Assembly: GCA_022650485.1 (NCBI GenBank) | Contig: JALCPP010000010.1 | Location: 23,990 to 87,989 of the forward strand | Direction of reading: 5' to 3' | From: Oscillospiraceae bacterium | GTDB taxonomy: Bacteria; Bacillota; Clostridia; Oscillospirales; Acutalibacteraceae | DNA: 64,000 bases | Part shown: positions 8,358-17,367 of the stretch, piece by piece | Layout of the letters: each line of letters begins with the position of its first letter | How positions within the stretch are numbered: position 1 is the first letter of the stretch | Notes under the pieces: model-generated | Seen by the model: the letters and a program-made list of their open reading frames with translations, nothing else | Told to the model about the DNA's origin: nothing | The model's database searches: none | Made by a program: the position numbers and the translations under genes

Positions 8358-8359
8358 TT

Positions 8360-9817
8360 ATGAAAAGCAACATCAGAAACTTAATCATTGTGGCGGTCTG
8401 CGTTGTTGTTCTGGGCAGCGCACTTCTAACCCTGAAACTGACAGGGAACGACACGGCGGAGTCTTCCTCTGCCGTGTCGACGGCCAGCATTGAGCTGGTG
8501 TCAAAAAAAAGTGAAGATGTTGTGTCTATGAACGTAGAAAATGCAAAGGGGAGTTATACCCTGGTCCCTGTACCAAAGGTTTCTTCTTCACAGGCGTCCT
8601 CCGGCACTTCCTCTGCTGATGCAGACAGTGCCGCACCGACTTACACCGTGAAGGAACTCAGCGGATGCCCGATTAACACCTCCGCGGCGGAATCCGCCGT
8701 GAAAAACGGGTTCAGCCTGGTGGCCAGCAAAAATCTGGGCACCGTCAGCAATCTGGAAGATTTCGGCCTTCAGAATCCGCAGGCAACCGTCAAGGTAAAA
8801 TTCCAGGACGGCAGCAGCTATGATTACCGCATCGGCAAAACGACGGCGACGGATTCTTCCGCTTACTATATGTGCGGGCTGAATTCAGACACGGTTTACG
8901 TGGTTGCGATCGATCAGGGTCTGCTGGAAGGCGCGGAATACTTTGTCAGCACACAGATTCTTTCCATCACCAACCAGGCGGGCGCGAATAACTTTTCAAA
9001 AATCACTTTAAGCGGCGCTCACTACCCGCAGCCCGTCACGTTTTCCGCTCACCAGACCGCACTTCGCATTTCCTCCCCTGCGGTTTATACGGCGGATTCC
9101 ACCGCGCTTTCCAATCTGGAAAGTTCCCTCGCCAGTCTGACGGCCGATTCGGTGGCGGCGGTTCATCCGGATGCGGCGGCGCTGAAGCAATACGGATTCG
9201 ACAGCCCGACTGCGGTCGCCCAGTATTCCGTGAACGGCGGCAACTATAAGCTGACCGCAGGAAAACAGGACGGCAGCAGTGTTTACGTCATGCTGGACGG
9301 AGTGGATGTGGTTTATAAAGTTTCTTCTTCCAGTGTGGAAGCGTGGGCGCTTCAGAATCTGTTTTCACTAAGGAACAAAACCATTCTGGCACCGGGCATT
9401 GAGACCGTGCAATCGCTGACGCTGACCGCGGGCGACAGCAAAAACGTGCTGAACCTGACACGCGCCAAAGACGAATCGAAATCAACGGAAGATACCACGT
9501 ATTATAATTACAAAGTAACCGGAAATGACGGAGTCTCTTTGGATTACGACACCAATTACACAAACTTTTACCAAACGCTGACCGGCGTTACGGTTTTGCA
9601 GGACGCGCAGGAAAAGCCTGCCGGCAGCGCCGCACTGACGGTCACCTATCGGTATTTCGATGACTCCAAGACGGATACCGTCCAATTGATAAAAAGCGGG
9701 GACCGCCGCTACACCGCCGTTCTGAACGGCCAGGTGCTCGGCATTGTCACCCAGGATGACCTCGACGGAATTTCTTCCGCTCTGACCGCGCTGGAAAGCG
9801 GGAAAGCCGTCGGCTGA
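8360..9817 (+). CDS. DUF4340 domain-containing membrane-anchored protein (485 aa)
   Basis: An N-terminal membrane anchor (about residues 7-26) is followed by a Ser-rich linker and a long extracytoplasmic region. Two DUF4340-like repeats are recognisable by the pattern in which the protein says that a part is in phase (LEDFGLQNPQATVKVKF near residue 132 and LKQYGFDSPTAVAQYSV near 275). It is the usual last gene of the GldA/F/G operon, two bases after the GldG stop, and is probably an accessory component of that transporter. The function of the domain is not known. A strong terminator follows. Confidence 0.85.
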   Translation: MKSNIRNLIIVAVCVVVLGSALLTLKLTGNDTAESSSAVSTASIELVSKKSEDVVSMNVENAKGSYTLVPVPKVSSSQASSGTSSADADSAAPTYTVKELSGCPINTSAAESAVKNGFSLVASKNLGTVSNLEDFGLQNPQATVKVKFQDGSSYDYRIGKTTATDSSAYYMCGLNSDTVYVVAIDQGLLEGAEYFVSTQILSITNQAGANNFSKITLSGAHYPQPVTFSAHQTALRISSPAVYTADSTALSNLESSLASLTADSVAAVHPDAAALKQYGFDSPTAVAQYSVNGGNYKLTAGKQDGSSVYVMLDGVDVVYKVSSSSVEAWALQNLFSLRNKTILAPGIETVQSLTLTAGDSKNVLNLTRAKDESKSTEDTTYYNYKVTGNDGVSLDYDTNYTNFYQTLTGVTVLQDAQEKPAGSAALTVTYRYFDDSKTDTVQLIKSGDRRYTAVLNGQVLGIVTQDDLDGISSALTALESGKAVG

Positions 9818-9834
9818 GTTTTTATTTTCTTACG

Positions 9835-9873
9835 AAACAGGGAGGAAGGGCATACGCCTTTTCCTCCCTGTTT
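9835..9873 (+). terminator. Terminator of the ABC operon
   Basis: AAACAGGGAGGAA and TTCCTCCCTGTTT form a perfect 13-bp stem, extended by GGG/CCTT inside, followed by TTTTCAT. Confidence 0.9.
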
Positions 9874-9880
9874 TCATAAA

Positions 9881-10144
9881 CACGGCTTCCGGCTCGGATT
9901 ATTTGCCAATGAAAAGATGAACGAACCCCACGTCTGGGGAAATAACTGTCTGCCCAGTTTTGAGGGAACCGATCTGGAAACGGTTCTTCAAAAGCTGAAA
10001 GCACTGCACTGTCCCATTGTTTTTCCCGTCACTGTGATCGGCAGCAATCAGGTGCTGGAATTTCTGGACAGCGAAGGGAACCAGATTGAAGTGACCTGCC
10101 CGCTGAAAAAGCAAAATCAGAAAAACGGTTCTGCCTGTTTTTAA
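9881..10144 (+). pseudogene. Remnant of a VOC/glyoxalase-family gene
   Basis: An open frame reads from within the terminator region through HGFRLGLFANEK and an ATG at 9917 to a stop at 10144. It ends in VLEFLDSEGNQIEV, the typical C-terminal strand of vicinal-oxygen-chelate (glyoxalase/bleomycin-resistance) proteins, preceded by a DLETVLQKLKAL helix. The N-terminal half of the fold is missing and no ribosome site precedes the ATG. I read it as a decayed fragment, though translation of a 75-residue protein cannot be excluded. Confidence 0.6.
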
Positions 10145-10186
10145 ATTTGTATGTCATTAAAGTTAATAATAATCGTTAATTTATTA

Positions 10187-10215
10187 TTGACTATTGTTAA
10201 TTATTATGCTATATT
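10187..10215 (+). promoter_or_regulatory. Promoter of the DUF2975/XRE pair, with repeats that may be an operator
   Basis: TTGACT (10187-10192), 17 bases, TATATT (10210-10215). The very AT-rich flank 10160-10207 repeats GTTAAT three times with inverted TAATAAT/ATTATTA elements around the -35 box, which could be the binding site of the XRE regulator encoded in the same unit. The operator reading is inference. Confidence 0.65.
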
Positions 10216-10243
10216 AAAATCAAATTTAAAGGAGGTCTTGTTT

Positions 10244-10750
10244 GTGGAAGCAAATTTAAACATGCCGCGGAGAGGGAAAATTTCATTGGCCGTGGTTCGA
10301 ATCGTACAGATCATTCTGCTGTTTTCTATTTTTGGTTCCGTTTTGATTGCCATAATGCCGTCTGGAATTTCTTTCTTTGGCCCGCCCGTTGATAAAACCA
10401 CAGATTTTTGGTTCACCACGATTTCCAACGAATTGACAAGCATTATTTTTTTATTTATTTTATTCCTATCGGCAAAATTTCTGCAAACACTAAAAAAGAA
10501 AACTCCTTTTCTCCACAAAAATGTAAAACGGCTTAAAATCATTTCCATTCTGCTGATTGCAGTCGAACCCGTTCAATTTTTATTGCAAAAAATCGGCAAT
10601 TTCGTCCGGCCTTCGATTGATGGAACGAAAGAGGTAATTTTCACATCTTTTGGCGGAATTATTTTAGCCATGGGCTTGGTCGTTTTTTGTCTTGCGCTCG
10701 TTTTTGAGTATGGAGTGGAGCTTCAAAAACAATCTGATGAAACCCTGTGA
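10244..10750 (+). CDS. DUF2975 domain-containing membrane protein (168 aa)
   Basis: Four hydrophobic segments in the DUF2975 pattern; the second half has KFLQTLKKKTPFLHKNVKRLKIIS, the conserved cytosolic loop of the family. I chose the GTG start at 10244 because AAAGGAGG stands 8 bases before it; the in-frame ATG at 10151 would start upstream of the promoter. It is followed after 11 bases by a small XRE regulator, the usual genomic partner of this family. The function is unknown; the pair resembles a membrane protein with its own regulator. The DNA is richer in A+T than the surroundings. Confidence 0.82.
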   Translation: MEANLNMPRRGKISLAVVRIVQIILLFSIFGSVLIAIMPSGISFFGPPVDKTTDFWFTTISNELTSIIFLFILFLSAKFLQTLKKKTPFLHKNVKRLKIISILLIAVEPVQFLLQKIGNFVRPSIDGTKEVIFTSFGGIILAMGLVVFCLALVFEYGVELQKQSDETL

Positions 10751-10761
10751 GGATGTGAACA

Positions 10762-10977
10762 ATGGCAATTATTCTTAGACTGGACCGCGTCATGGCGGAC
10801 CGAAAAATTTCTTTAAAAGATCTTTCTGAAAAAGTCGGAATTGCAAATGTCAACCTGTCAAAAATCAAAACCGGAAAAATCAGCGCAATCCGTTTTTCAA
10901 CGCTCAATGCGATTTGCAGGGAGCTAAACTGCCAACCAGGGGATATTCTGGAATATCAAGCAGAAAAAGCGCCATAA
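10762..10977 (+). CDS. XRE-family helix-turn-helix regulator, YozG-like (71 aa)
   Basis: A single HTH domain fills the protein: DLSEKVGIANVNLSKIKTGK (about residues 21-40) is the helix-turn-helix, and FSTLNAICRELNCQPGDILEY is the conserved C-terminal part of the YozG/Cro type. It lies 11 bases after the DUF2975 gene and probably regulates that operon by binding upstream of it; the target is inferred from the pairing only. Confidence 0.88.
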   Translation: MAIILRLDRVMADRKISLKDLSEKVGIANVNLSKIKTGKISAIRFSTLNAICRELNCQPGDILEYQAEKAP

Positions 10978-10986
10978 TAAAGCAAC

Positions 10987-11024
10987 ACGAAGGGGAAAAC
11001 ACTGAGAAGTGTTTTCCCCTTCGT
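10987..11024. terminator. Bidirectional terminator between the XRE and rubrerythrin genes
   Basis: A perfect 17-bp stem (ACGAAGGGGAAAACACT / AGTGTTTTCCCCTTCGT) with a four-base GAGA loop between two convergent genes. There is no long T run, but the stem is very stable. Confidence 0.8.
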
Positions 11025-11047
11025 TATAAACAACTATAATGTTACAA

Positions 11048-11587
11048 TTAGTAATTAACAGCCCTGCGCTCAAAATAAGCCTGTGGATGTTTGCAGGCCG
11101 GGCACACCTTCGGTGCGGTTTTGCCAACATGGATATATCCGCAGTTGCGGCAGACCCATACGGTTTCGTCTTTGCACTGGAAAACCAGGTTGTCTTTCAG
11201 GTTTGCGGTCAGCTTTGCATAACGCTCTTCATGCGTCTTTTCAATGCCGGCAATCAGCCGCATGGTCGCGGCGATTTCCTTAAAACCTTCCGCTTCCGCC
11301 GTATCCGCGAAATTTTTGTACATGTCGGTCCACTCATAATGCTCGCCCGCGGCCGCGTCAAGCAGATTGTCCGTGGTCGGTTTCACCGCGCCGCCGTTCA
11401 GGTATTTAAACCACAGCTTTGCGTGTTCCTTTTCGTTGTTTGCCGTCTCTTCAAAAATTCCGGCAATCTGCTCATAGCCTTCTTTTTTTGCCTTAGAGGC
11501 GTAAAAAGAATATTTGTTTCTCGCCTGTGATTCGCCGGCAAATGCCGCCAACAGATTCTTTTCGGTTTTGCTTCCTTTTAGTTCCAT
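11048..11587 (-). CDS. Rubrerythrin (179 aa)
   Basis: Non-haem iron peroxidase that reduces hydrogen peroxide in anaerobes. The N-terminal ferritin-like four-helix domain has the diiron motifs [18 protein letters not shown] and IEKTHEERY; the C-terminal rubredoxin domain has CRNCG and CPACKHP (last 35 residues). I chose the ATG at 11587 ([11 protein letters not shown]), preceded by AAGGAGG, over the upstream GTG/ATG at 11629. A sigma-A promoter and a Fur/PerR-like box lie upstream, consistent with peroxide or iron control. Confidence 0.95.
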   Translation of the reverse strand: MELKGSKTEKNLLAAFAGESQARNKYSFYASKAKKEGYEQIAGIFEETANNEKEHAKLWFKYLNGGAVKPTTDNLLDAAAGEHYEWTDMYKNFADTAEAEGFKEIAATMRLIAGIEKTHEERYAKLTANLKDNLVFQCKDETVWVCRNCGYIHVGKTAPKVCPACKHPQAYFERRAVNY

Positions 11588-11655
11588 GAAAAATTCCTCC
11601 TTATACTTCAATACGAACGACCGGTTCAATCCGGTTCTTTTCTGATGTTGACATT

Positions 11656-11684
11656 AGTATAACACGGAGGAAAGAAAAGATCAA
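11656..11684 (-). promoter_or_regulatory. Promoter of the rubrerythrin gene
   Basis: On the - strand TTGATC (11679-11684), 17-base spacer, TATACT (11656-11661). Confidence 0.75.
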
Positions 11685-11692
11685 TATAATAA

Positions 11693-11707
11693 TGAGAATT
11701 ATTATCA
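11693..11707. promoter_or_regulatory. Fur/PerR-type operator upstream of rubrerythrin
   Basis: TGAGAATTATTATCA matches the 7-1-7 Fur-family box (TGATAATNATTATCA) at 14 of 15 positions; it lies within a perfect ATAATAAT/ATTATTAT inverted repeat. It sits just upstream of the -35 box of the rubrerythrin promoter. Whether Fur, PerR or Zur binds cannot be told from the site; PerR is the common regulator of rubrerythrin in clostridia. Confidence 0.65.
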
Positions 11708-11797
11708 TATTTTTTTAATTTTTTTTGTTTGGAAATATGACCTGCTGCACAAAGCAACCCGATTCCCCAATTTTTTCTGAACATAACCCGCTTTTTA

Positions 11798-12574
11798 TCA
11801 GAAACTGTCTTCCTGACTCACTTCGGATTCCGCAAACAGTTCTTGGAGCAGGGCAACATATTTTTTACTGTGTGCCGTGCAGAGTTCGCCGCAGTGCATA
11901 CCGTGTGCGGCAACCAGCCGGCTTTTCGGGATGGCGTTTTTCAGCAGCCCGGCGGAAAGCTTTCGCTCGACGGACTCTTTCGAATCAATCAAAACCAATG
12001 CGCCGGCTTTTGTTTGATTCAGCGAAACGGGAATATGAAAATTTCTTTCACTGTCCAAAATATTTTTTAAGGAACGCAGAGAAATCCGGTTCGAGTCACG
12101 AAAATAAGATTCAAACAGCTCCTGCGGCAGGGCAAGCCTGTTTGCGCGCAGACGGGCAAAGAAGCGCAGGCGCATCAGTCTTTGAAAAATACAGAATAGA
12201 AAATCAGGGATTTGCATGCTCCGGCTGTGGCCCGGCTGTACCAGCACGTTTTCCAGTACGGCGTACCGGGCAGCTTCCGGCCGTGCCGCCAGCACTTCCG
12301 CCGCAGTCTGCGCGCCGAGCGAAATTCCGCAGATTGCGAATACATGCCCGCCGCAGCTGTGGTCGATAAACCGCAGCAGCTTTCGCGCAGAATCGGCGGT
12401 GCTGATAAAATCAGTTCCCGCATCTTCTCCGTGCCCGTCAAGAACCGGCATGACAACGCGGTATTTTTTCTGAAGCAGGCGCGCTGTTTCTTCCACCGAC
12501 CACCAGGAAAGACCCTCTCCATGCAGAAGAAGCACGACGGGGTTTTCCTTCTTTCCCAGCTCCATAAATTTCAT
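11798..12574 (-). CDS. Alpha/beta hydrolase (258 aa)
   Basis: Cytosolic alpha/beta-hydrolase fold protein. The oxyanion strand VVLLLHGEGLSWW (about residues 13-25), the nucleophile elbow GISLGAQTA (near residue 84) and a late His in VAAHGMHCGEL (near 226) give a plausible Ser-Asp-His triad. A helical cap with LMRLRFFARLRANRL follows the elbow. Substrate unknown. A convincing terminator is not seen in 11710-11797, which is AT-rich. Confidence 0.82.
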   Translation of the reverse strand: MKFMELGKKENPVVLLLHGEGLSWWSVEETARLLQKKYRVVMPVLDGHGEDAGTDFISTADSARKLLRFIDHSCGGHVFAICGISLGAQTAAEVLAARPEAARYAVLENVLVQPGHSRSMQIPDFLFCIFQRLMRLRFFARLRANRLALPQELFESYFRDSNRISLRSLKNILDSERNFHIPVSLNQTKAGALVLIDSKESVERKLSAGLLKNAIPKSRLVAAHGMHCGELCTAHSKKYVALLQELFAESEVSQEDSF

Positions 12575-12669
12575 ATTGCAGTCCTTTTTGTATATAATAA
12601 TATCATAATACGATAAGTAATAACTAAACCCGCGTCGATACGACCAAATATGCCTGAAAACGACCTGAT

Positions 12670-13764
12670 TTACACATTAAAGCGGAACAGCACAACGTCG
12701 CCGTCCTGCATGACATAGTCCTTGCCTTCCGAGCGAACCAAGCCTTTTTCCTTTGCCGCGGTCATCGAACCGCAGGCCATTAAATCGTCATAAGAAACAA
12801 CCTCTGCACGAATAAAGCCGCGCTCAAAATCGGTGTGGATTTTTCCCGCCGCCTGCGGTGCTTTCGTGCCTTTTTTAATCGTCCACGCGCGCACTTCCGG
12901 CTCACCGGCAGTGAGGAACGACATGAGTCCCAGAAGGGAATAGCAGGCGCGGATCAACCGGTCAAGGCCTGATTCGGTCAATCCCATATCGGAAAGGAAG
13001 AGTTCTTTTTCGTCCGGCTCCATCCCGCTGATTTCCGCTTCGGTTTCCGCGCTGATCGGCAGAACACCCGCGTGTTCCCCGGCGGCAAATTCTTTAACGA
13101 CTTTATAAAACTGATTTTTTTCGATGCCCGCCGAAAAATCATCGTCACTCATATTTGCGGCATAGATAATCGGTTTGTTGGAAAGCAGTGAAACGGAAGA
13201 AAGCAGTTCTGCCTCGTCCTCCGTACATTCCACGGTGCGGGCCGCTTTCCCCTCATCCAGAACATCCTTGACTTTCTGGAAAAAAGCCAGTTCCGCCTGA
13301 TACTTTTTATCGGCCTTGATCATCTTCTGGGTACGTTCCATGCGCCGTTCCAGCACTTCAAGGTCGGAAAGAATCAGCTCTGTGTTAATGGTATCGATAT
13401 CACGTTTCGGGTCGATACTGCCGTCCACATGAACGATATCGTCATTTTCAAAACAGCGCACCACATGCACAATCGCGTCGCATTCACGGATATTGGCAAG
13501 GAACTTATTGCCGAGGCCCTCGCCTTTGGAAGCGCCGCGGACCAGCCCGGCGATGTCGACAAATTCAATGGTGGCCGGCGTATATTTTTTCGGATGATAC
13601 AGTTCCGACAGTTTGTCCAGCCTTTTGTCCGGAACAGCAACAACCCCCACGTTCGGCTCAATGGTGCAGAACGGATAATTAGCGGCCTGTGCGCCCGCAT
13701 TGGTAATCGCGTTAAACAGCGTGCTCTTGCCGACGTTCGGCAGTCCAACGATACCCAGTTTCAT
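12670..13764 (-). CDS. ychF: Redox-regulated P-loop ATPase/GTPase YchF (364 aa)
   Basis: Universally conserved Obg-family NTPase associated with ribosomes and stress responses. G1 is [15 protein letters not shown] (residues 5-19), the G2 region is [13 protein letters not shown]3 is [20 protein letters not shown], and the C-terminal TGS domain has [15 protein letters not shown]. In this family the NKxD motif is replaced (here YAANMSDDD), which explains preference for ATP. A ribosome site GAGAGG precedes the ATG. Single gene; its upstream gap holds a TTTTCAACA site at 13890. Confidence 0.96.
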   Translation of the reverse strand: MKLGIVGLPNVGKSTLFNAITNAGAQAANYPFCTIEPNVGVVAVPDKRLDKLSELYHPKKYTPATIEFVDIAGLVRGASKGEGLGNKFLANIRECDAIVHVVRCFENDDIVHVDGSIDPKRDIDTINTELILSDLEVLERRMERTQKMIKADKKYQAELAFFQKVKDVLDEGKAARTVECTEDEAELLSSVSLLSNKPIIYAANMSDDDFSAGIEKNQFYKVVKEFAAGEHAGVLPISAETEAEISGMEPDEKELFLSDMGLTESGLDRLIRACYSLLGLMSFLTAGEPEVRAWTIKKGTKAPQAAGKIHTDFERGFIRAEVVSYDDLMACGSMTAAKEKGLVRSEGKDYVMQDGDVVLFRFNV

Positions 13765-14081
13765 CGGTAAATCCTCTCTTTATTTCAATCTTTTTTCACA
13801 GCGCTTTTCAGACCGGCGCAAAGCAGAAAGCGGTCGAAAAACAGCCGTCATGATCGCAGTATTACGGTATGAACCGAAATTTTAAAATGTTTTCAACAAT
13901 ATTATAGAACTTTGTGGAAAAAATCTCAAGAAACAAACGCGTTTTTCCAAATCTTCAGCCCTGTTTGCCAAAATATTCGGCTGCATGAAAACACCCCCAA
14001 AGCTATTGCAGTATGCCATACTGTTTCACTTTGGGGATGCAGTTTCGGTCAGTCAGCCGCTCCATGCTTCACGGGGCAGCG
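13765..14081. other. Intergenic region upstream of ychF
   Basis: This 317-base gap contains TTTTCAACA at 13890-13898 and TGTGGAAAA (reverse of TTTTCCACA, a match to the relaxed DnaA box TTWTNCACA) at 13913-13921, 14 bases apart, plus the terminator at 13995-14036. No gene is seen in it. Confidence 0.5.
13995..14036 (-). terminator. Terminator after the lipoprotein gene
   Basis: CCCCAAAG pairs with CTTTGGGG around an inner hairpin (CAGTAT/ATACTG). On the - strand it is followed by TGTTTTC, so it ends the lipoprotein transcript. Confidence 0.7.
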
Positions 14082-14741
14082 TCACTCTGCCGAATAGGCA
14101 TAGGAATAATTTTTATCATACTCGTAAAGCGCGCGGTACAGCTGCGCCGCGCGGCTGCGGTAAAAATCCATTTTTTCAGAAGCGGCGTCCACCACCGCCA
14201 TGCTGCCGCCGGCGGAAAGAGAATCATCGGCGATTTTTTTCAGCGCCGCATCCTTGCCGGCTTCCCACTTCTGCTGTTCCGCCTTTAACGCGGCAGGTTT
14301 GTTACTGGAATCCGTACTCGTTTTTATTTGCAATTGACTCCACGCATGGGTGATTTCCTTTTCCCACAGCGCTGAAAATTGATCCAGTACATTGACCATT
14401 TCAACGGTGGATACCGCCTGATCCGATTCCTTGATATAGGCCTGATCCAACGGGTTTTCGCCGAATTTTTGATCAAACGCTTCATTATCCGTCGTGATCT
14501 TCAGAACACGGCCCGGCTGAGAATCGGAAGGGTCCGACACAACCGCAGAATCCGCTGAGGATACGCTTTCCCCGGAAGAAGCGGGGAGGGAAGAAGTCTG
14601 AGAAGATGCCGAAGAAGAGGAGGATTCTTCCGGCGCCGACGAAGTTTCCTGTGCCGAATGGAACAGGGAGCAGCCCGGCAGTAACAAAGCCAGGGCCAGC
14701 GCCCCCGCGAGAATGGATGCGGGCAGATTTCTTTTCATCAT
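14082..14741 (-). CDS. Lipoprotein with an LprI/DUF1311-like C-terminal domain (219 aa)
   Basis: Signal peptide with lipobox LLPGC (Cys near residue 25), so it is exported and lipid-anchored to the outer face of the membrane. A linker of about 50 residues very rich in Ser, Ala and Glu follows. The C-terminal 130 residues (LDQFSALWEKEITHAWSQL, EQQKWEAGKDAAL, MDFYRSRAAQLY) have the helical pattern of DUF1311/LprI lysozyme-inhibitor-like proteins; this is a weak assignment. Start chosen at the ATG at 14741, preceded by AAAGGAGG. It lies 10 bases after gyrA and may be read from the gyrase operon. Confidence 0.7.
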   Translation of the reverse strand: MMKRNLPASILAGALALALLLPGCSLFHSAQETSSAPEESSSSSASSQTSSLPASSGESVSSADSAVVSDPSDSQPGRVLKITTDNEAFDQKFGENPLDQAYIKESDQAVSTVEMVNVLDQFSALWEKEITHAWSQLQIKTSTDSSNKPAALKAEQQKWEAGKDAALKKIADDSLSAGGSMAVVDAASEKMDFYRSRAAQLYRALYEYDKNYSYAYSAE

Positions 14742-14751
14742 GGAACCTCCT

Positions 14752-17295
14752 TTAGGATTCTTCACCCGGATTGTTTTCGGTCTGATCGTTTCCTGCGGTT
14801 TCTCCCGAATCATCGTCACAGCCCTCATCCGCGCTGCCGTCATCGACCGCCTGATCGCTTTCTTCCTCGTCGTCATGTTCCGAGCAGGCCACCGTAACCA
14901 CATGGCTGTTTTTGGTCAGACGCATCAAAAGCACACCTTTGCTCGGGCGCTGACACTGGCGGATGGAGTTTGCGACAATGCGGATAATAATTCCGTTTGA
15001 GGAAATCAAAATTACATCGTCGTCCAACCCGACCGCCTGAATGGCGGCCACGTTGCCGTAGCGATCCGTGTGATAATTCATCAGGCCCTTGCCGCCGCGG
15101 AACTGGGCACGGTAATCGCTTTCCGGAGAAAGACGGCCGAAGCCTGTTTCGGACACGGTCAGAACCAGCGTTTCAGGGTGAAGCACAACCATGCCGACCA
15201 CACAGTCATCCGCTGCCAGCGAAATTGCCTTCACGCCGCGGGTCGCGCGTCCCATGGCACGGGCATCCTGTTCATGGAACCGAATTGCCATGCCGAACCG
15301 GGTTGCAACCAGAAGATCGTCGTTGCCGCCGGTCATGCGAACCCAGGAAAGTTCGTCCCCTTCGTCCAGATCAATGGCGATGACGCCGCCTTTTCTGGCA
15401 GTATTGTAAGCGGACAGCGCCGTGCGTTTGATAATGCCGTTTTTCGTCACCATGACAAGGAAGCTCTCCTCGTCAAATTCCGGAACACGGATCATCGAGG
15501 TAACCTTTTCCTCCTGCGCAATGGGCAGCAGGTTTGCAATATTAATTCCCTTGGAGGTACGGGCGCCTTCCGGAATTTCATAGCATTTCAGGCGGTAAAC
15601 ACGCCCAAGGTTGGTAAAGAACAGAACATAGTCGTGTGAACCGATAACAAACATATCGGTCGCCACGTCCTCTTCCCGCCGCGTCATGCCGCTGACGCCG
15701 CGGCCGCCTCTGCGCTGTGTGCGGTAGGTATCTGTTTTCTGGCGTTTTACATAACCGAAGCTTGTCATGGTCAGCATGCACTCTTCCACCGGAATCAGGT
15801 CTTCAATGTCGACCTCTCCCGTCACAGCCATAATTTCCGTGCGGCGTTCGTCTCCGAATTTGTCACGTACGGCAACCGCTTCTGTGCGAATGATGGCAAG
15901 CACGCGCTCTTCATGTGCCAGAATATCTTCATAATCCGCGATTTTTACCAGCAGCGCCGCAAGCTCATCTTCCAGCTTCTGGCGTTCCAGTCCGGTCAGA
16001 CGGCCAAGCGGCATCTGCACAATCGCCTGCGTTTGAACATCGTCAAGGCCGAAGCGTTCAGACAAACGGGAACGCGCTTCCGCCACCGATTTGGAAGAGC
16101 GAATCATGCGGATCACTTCGTCGATATTGTCGACCGCAATTTTTAATCCTTCCAGAATATGGGCGCGGTCCTGTGCCTTTTTCAGTTCAAACTGTGTGCG
16201 CCTGCGAACAACGTCTTCCTGAAATTTGAGGTATTCCAGCAAAATGTCGCGCAGTGTCATCACTTTCGGCTCGCCGTTGACAATGGCCAGCATATTGACG
16301 CCGAATGTAGTCTGCATCTGTGTGTAGGAATAAAGACGGTTTAAAACGATCTGCGGCGATGCGTCGCGCTTTACGGTAATGGCGATGTGCATGCCGTCAC
16401 GGTCGGAGTGATCTTCAATGTTGGAGATCCCTTCGAGTCGTTTTTCCTTAACCAGGTCCGCGATCGACTCAATCAGCCGCGCTTTGTTGACCTGATAGGG
16501 CAGTTCGGTCACAACGATATTGAATCTGCCGTTTTTCTCTTCTTCAATTTCCGCGCGGGCGCGTACGACAACCCGCCCGTGACCGGTCCCGTAAGCGGCG
16601 CGGATTCCGCTGCGGCCCATAATGATGCCGCCGGTCGGAAAATCCGGGCCCTGAATGTGCTGCATCAGGTCTTCCAGCGTCGCGTCGCGGTTGTCGATCA
16701 GCATACACAGGCCGTCGATTACCTCGCGCATGTTATGCGGCGGAATATTGGTGGCCATGCCGACCGCGATACCGGTCGAGCCGTTGACCAGAAGATTTGG
16801 AAAATGGCTTGGCAGAACCACCGGCTCTTTCAGCCGGTCGTCGTAGTTCGGCATGAAATCGACCGTATTTTTGTCGATATCCTGCAGCATTTCCAAAGAA
16901 ATTTTGCTCATGCGGGCTTCTGTATAACGATAGGCCGCCGGAGGGTCTCCATCGATGGAACCAAAGTTACCGTGGCCGTCCACCAGCATATAGCGCATGG
17001 AAAAATCCTGCGCCAGACGAACCAAAGCATCGTAAACCGAAGCGTCACCGTGCGGGTGATAACTACCCAGAACAGAACCGACGGTATCGGCGCATTTTCG
17101 GTAAGCCCGGTCCGGCATCAGGCCGTTCTGGAACATGGTGTAAAGAATTCTTCTGTGAACCGGCTTCAGCCCGTCACGCACATCCGGCAGCGCACGTGAC
17201 ACAATGACGGACATGGAATAATCAAGAAATGATTTTTTCATTTCCTTTTCAAGGTCCACGTTAATTATTCTGTTGTTTTGTTCTATTTCGTCCAT
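14752..17295 (-). CDS. gyrA: DNA gyrase subunit A (847 aa)
   Basis: Catalytic subunit that cuts and rejoins DNA during negative supercoiling. The start [25 protein letters not shown] region, the active-site Tyr in [10 protein letters not shown], and the GyrA box QRRGGRG near residue 550 are present. The C-terminal beta-pinwheel is followed by an acidic tail of about 45 residues rich in Asp, Glu and Gly. In the quinolone region the helix reads [10 protein letters not shown], so the usual Ser/Thr at the E. coli Ser83 position is Ala (see findings). I chose the ATG at 17295, with AGGAGG 11 bases before it; a TTG start at 17316 would bury that site. Downstream of gyrB as in Bacillus. Confidence 0.97.
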   Translation of the reverse strand: MDEIEQNNRIINVDLEKEMKKSFLDYSMSVIVSRALPDVRDGLKPVHRRILYTMFQNGLMPDRAYRKCADTVGSVLGSYHPHGDASVYDALVRLAQDFSMRYMLVDGHGNFGSIDGDPPAAYRYTEARMSKISLEMLQDIDKNTVDFMPNYDDRLKEPVVLPSHFPNLLVNGSTGIAVGMATNIPPHNMREVIDGLCMLIDNRDATLEDLMQHIQGPDFPTGGIIMGRSGIRAAYGTGHGRVVVRARAEIEEEKNGRFNIVVTELPYQVNKARLIESIADLVKEKRLEGISNIEDHSDRDGMHIAITVKRDASPQIVLNRLYSYTQMQTTFGVNMLAIVNGEPKVMTLRDILLEYLKFQEDVVRRRTQFELKKAQDRAHILEGLKIAVDNIDEVIRMIRSSKSVAEARSRLSERFGLDDVQTQAIVQMPLGRLTGLERQKLEDELAALLVKIADYEDILAHEERVLAIIRTEAVAVRDKFGDERRTEIMAVTGEVDIEDLIPVEECMLTMTSFGYVKRQKTDTYRTQRRGGRGVSGMTRREEDVATDMFVIGSHDYVLFFTNLGRVYRLKCYEIPEGARTSKGINIANLLPIAQEEKVTSMIRVPEFDEESFLVMVTKNGIIKRTALSAYNTARKGGVIAIDLDEGDELSWVRMTGGNDDLLVATRFGMAIRFHEQDARAMGRATRGVKAISLAADDCVVGMVVLHPETLVLTVSETGFGRLSPESDYRAQFRGGKGLMNYHTDRYGNVAAIQAVGLDDDVILISSNGIIIRIVANSIRQCQRPSKGVLLMRLTKNSHVVTVACSEHDDEEESDQAVDDGSADEGCDDDSGETAGNDQTENNPGEES

Positions 17296-17367
17296 TTCAG
17301 GGGCATCCTCCTGCAATTTTGTTGCGTTCGGCTCTCACGCTCATCGCGCGCGCCGCCTTTTAGAATT

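Noticed and set aside
14742..14903. N-terminal extension of the lipoprotein frame
   Set aside because: It lies within the gyrA coding region and is Arg/Met-rich; the signal peptide begins at the ATG at 14741 with a ribosome site.
16387..17199. Long + strand frame opposite gyrA
   Set aside because: Antisense shadow of gyrA.
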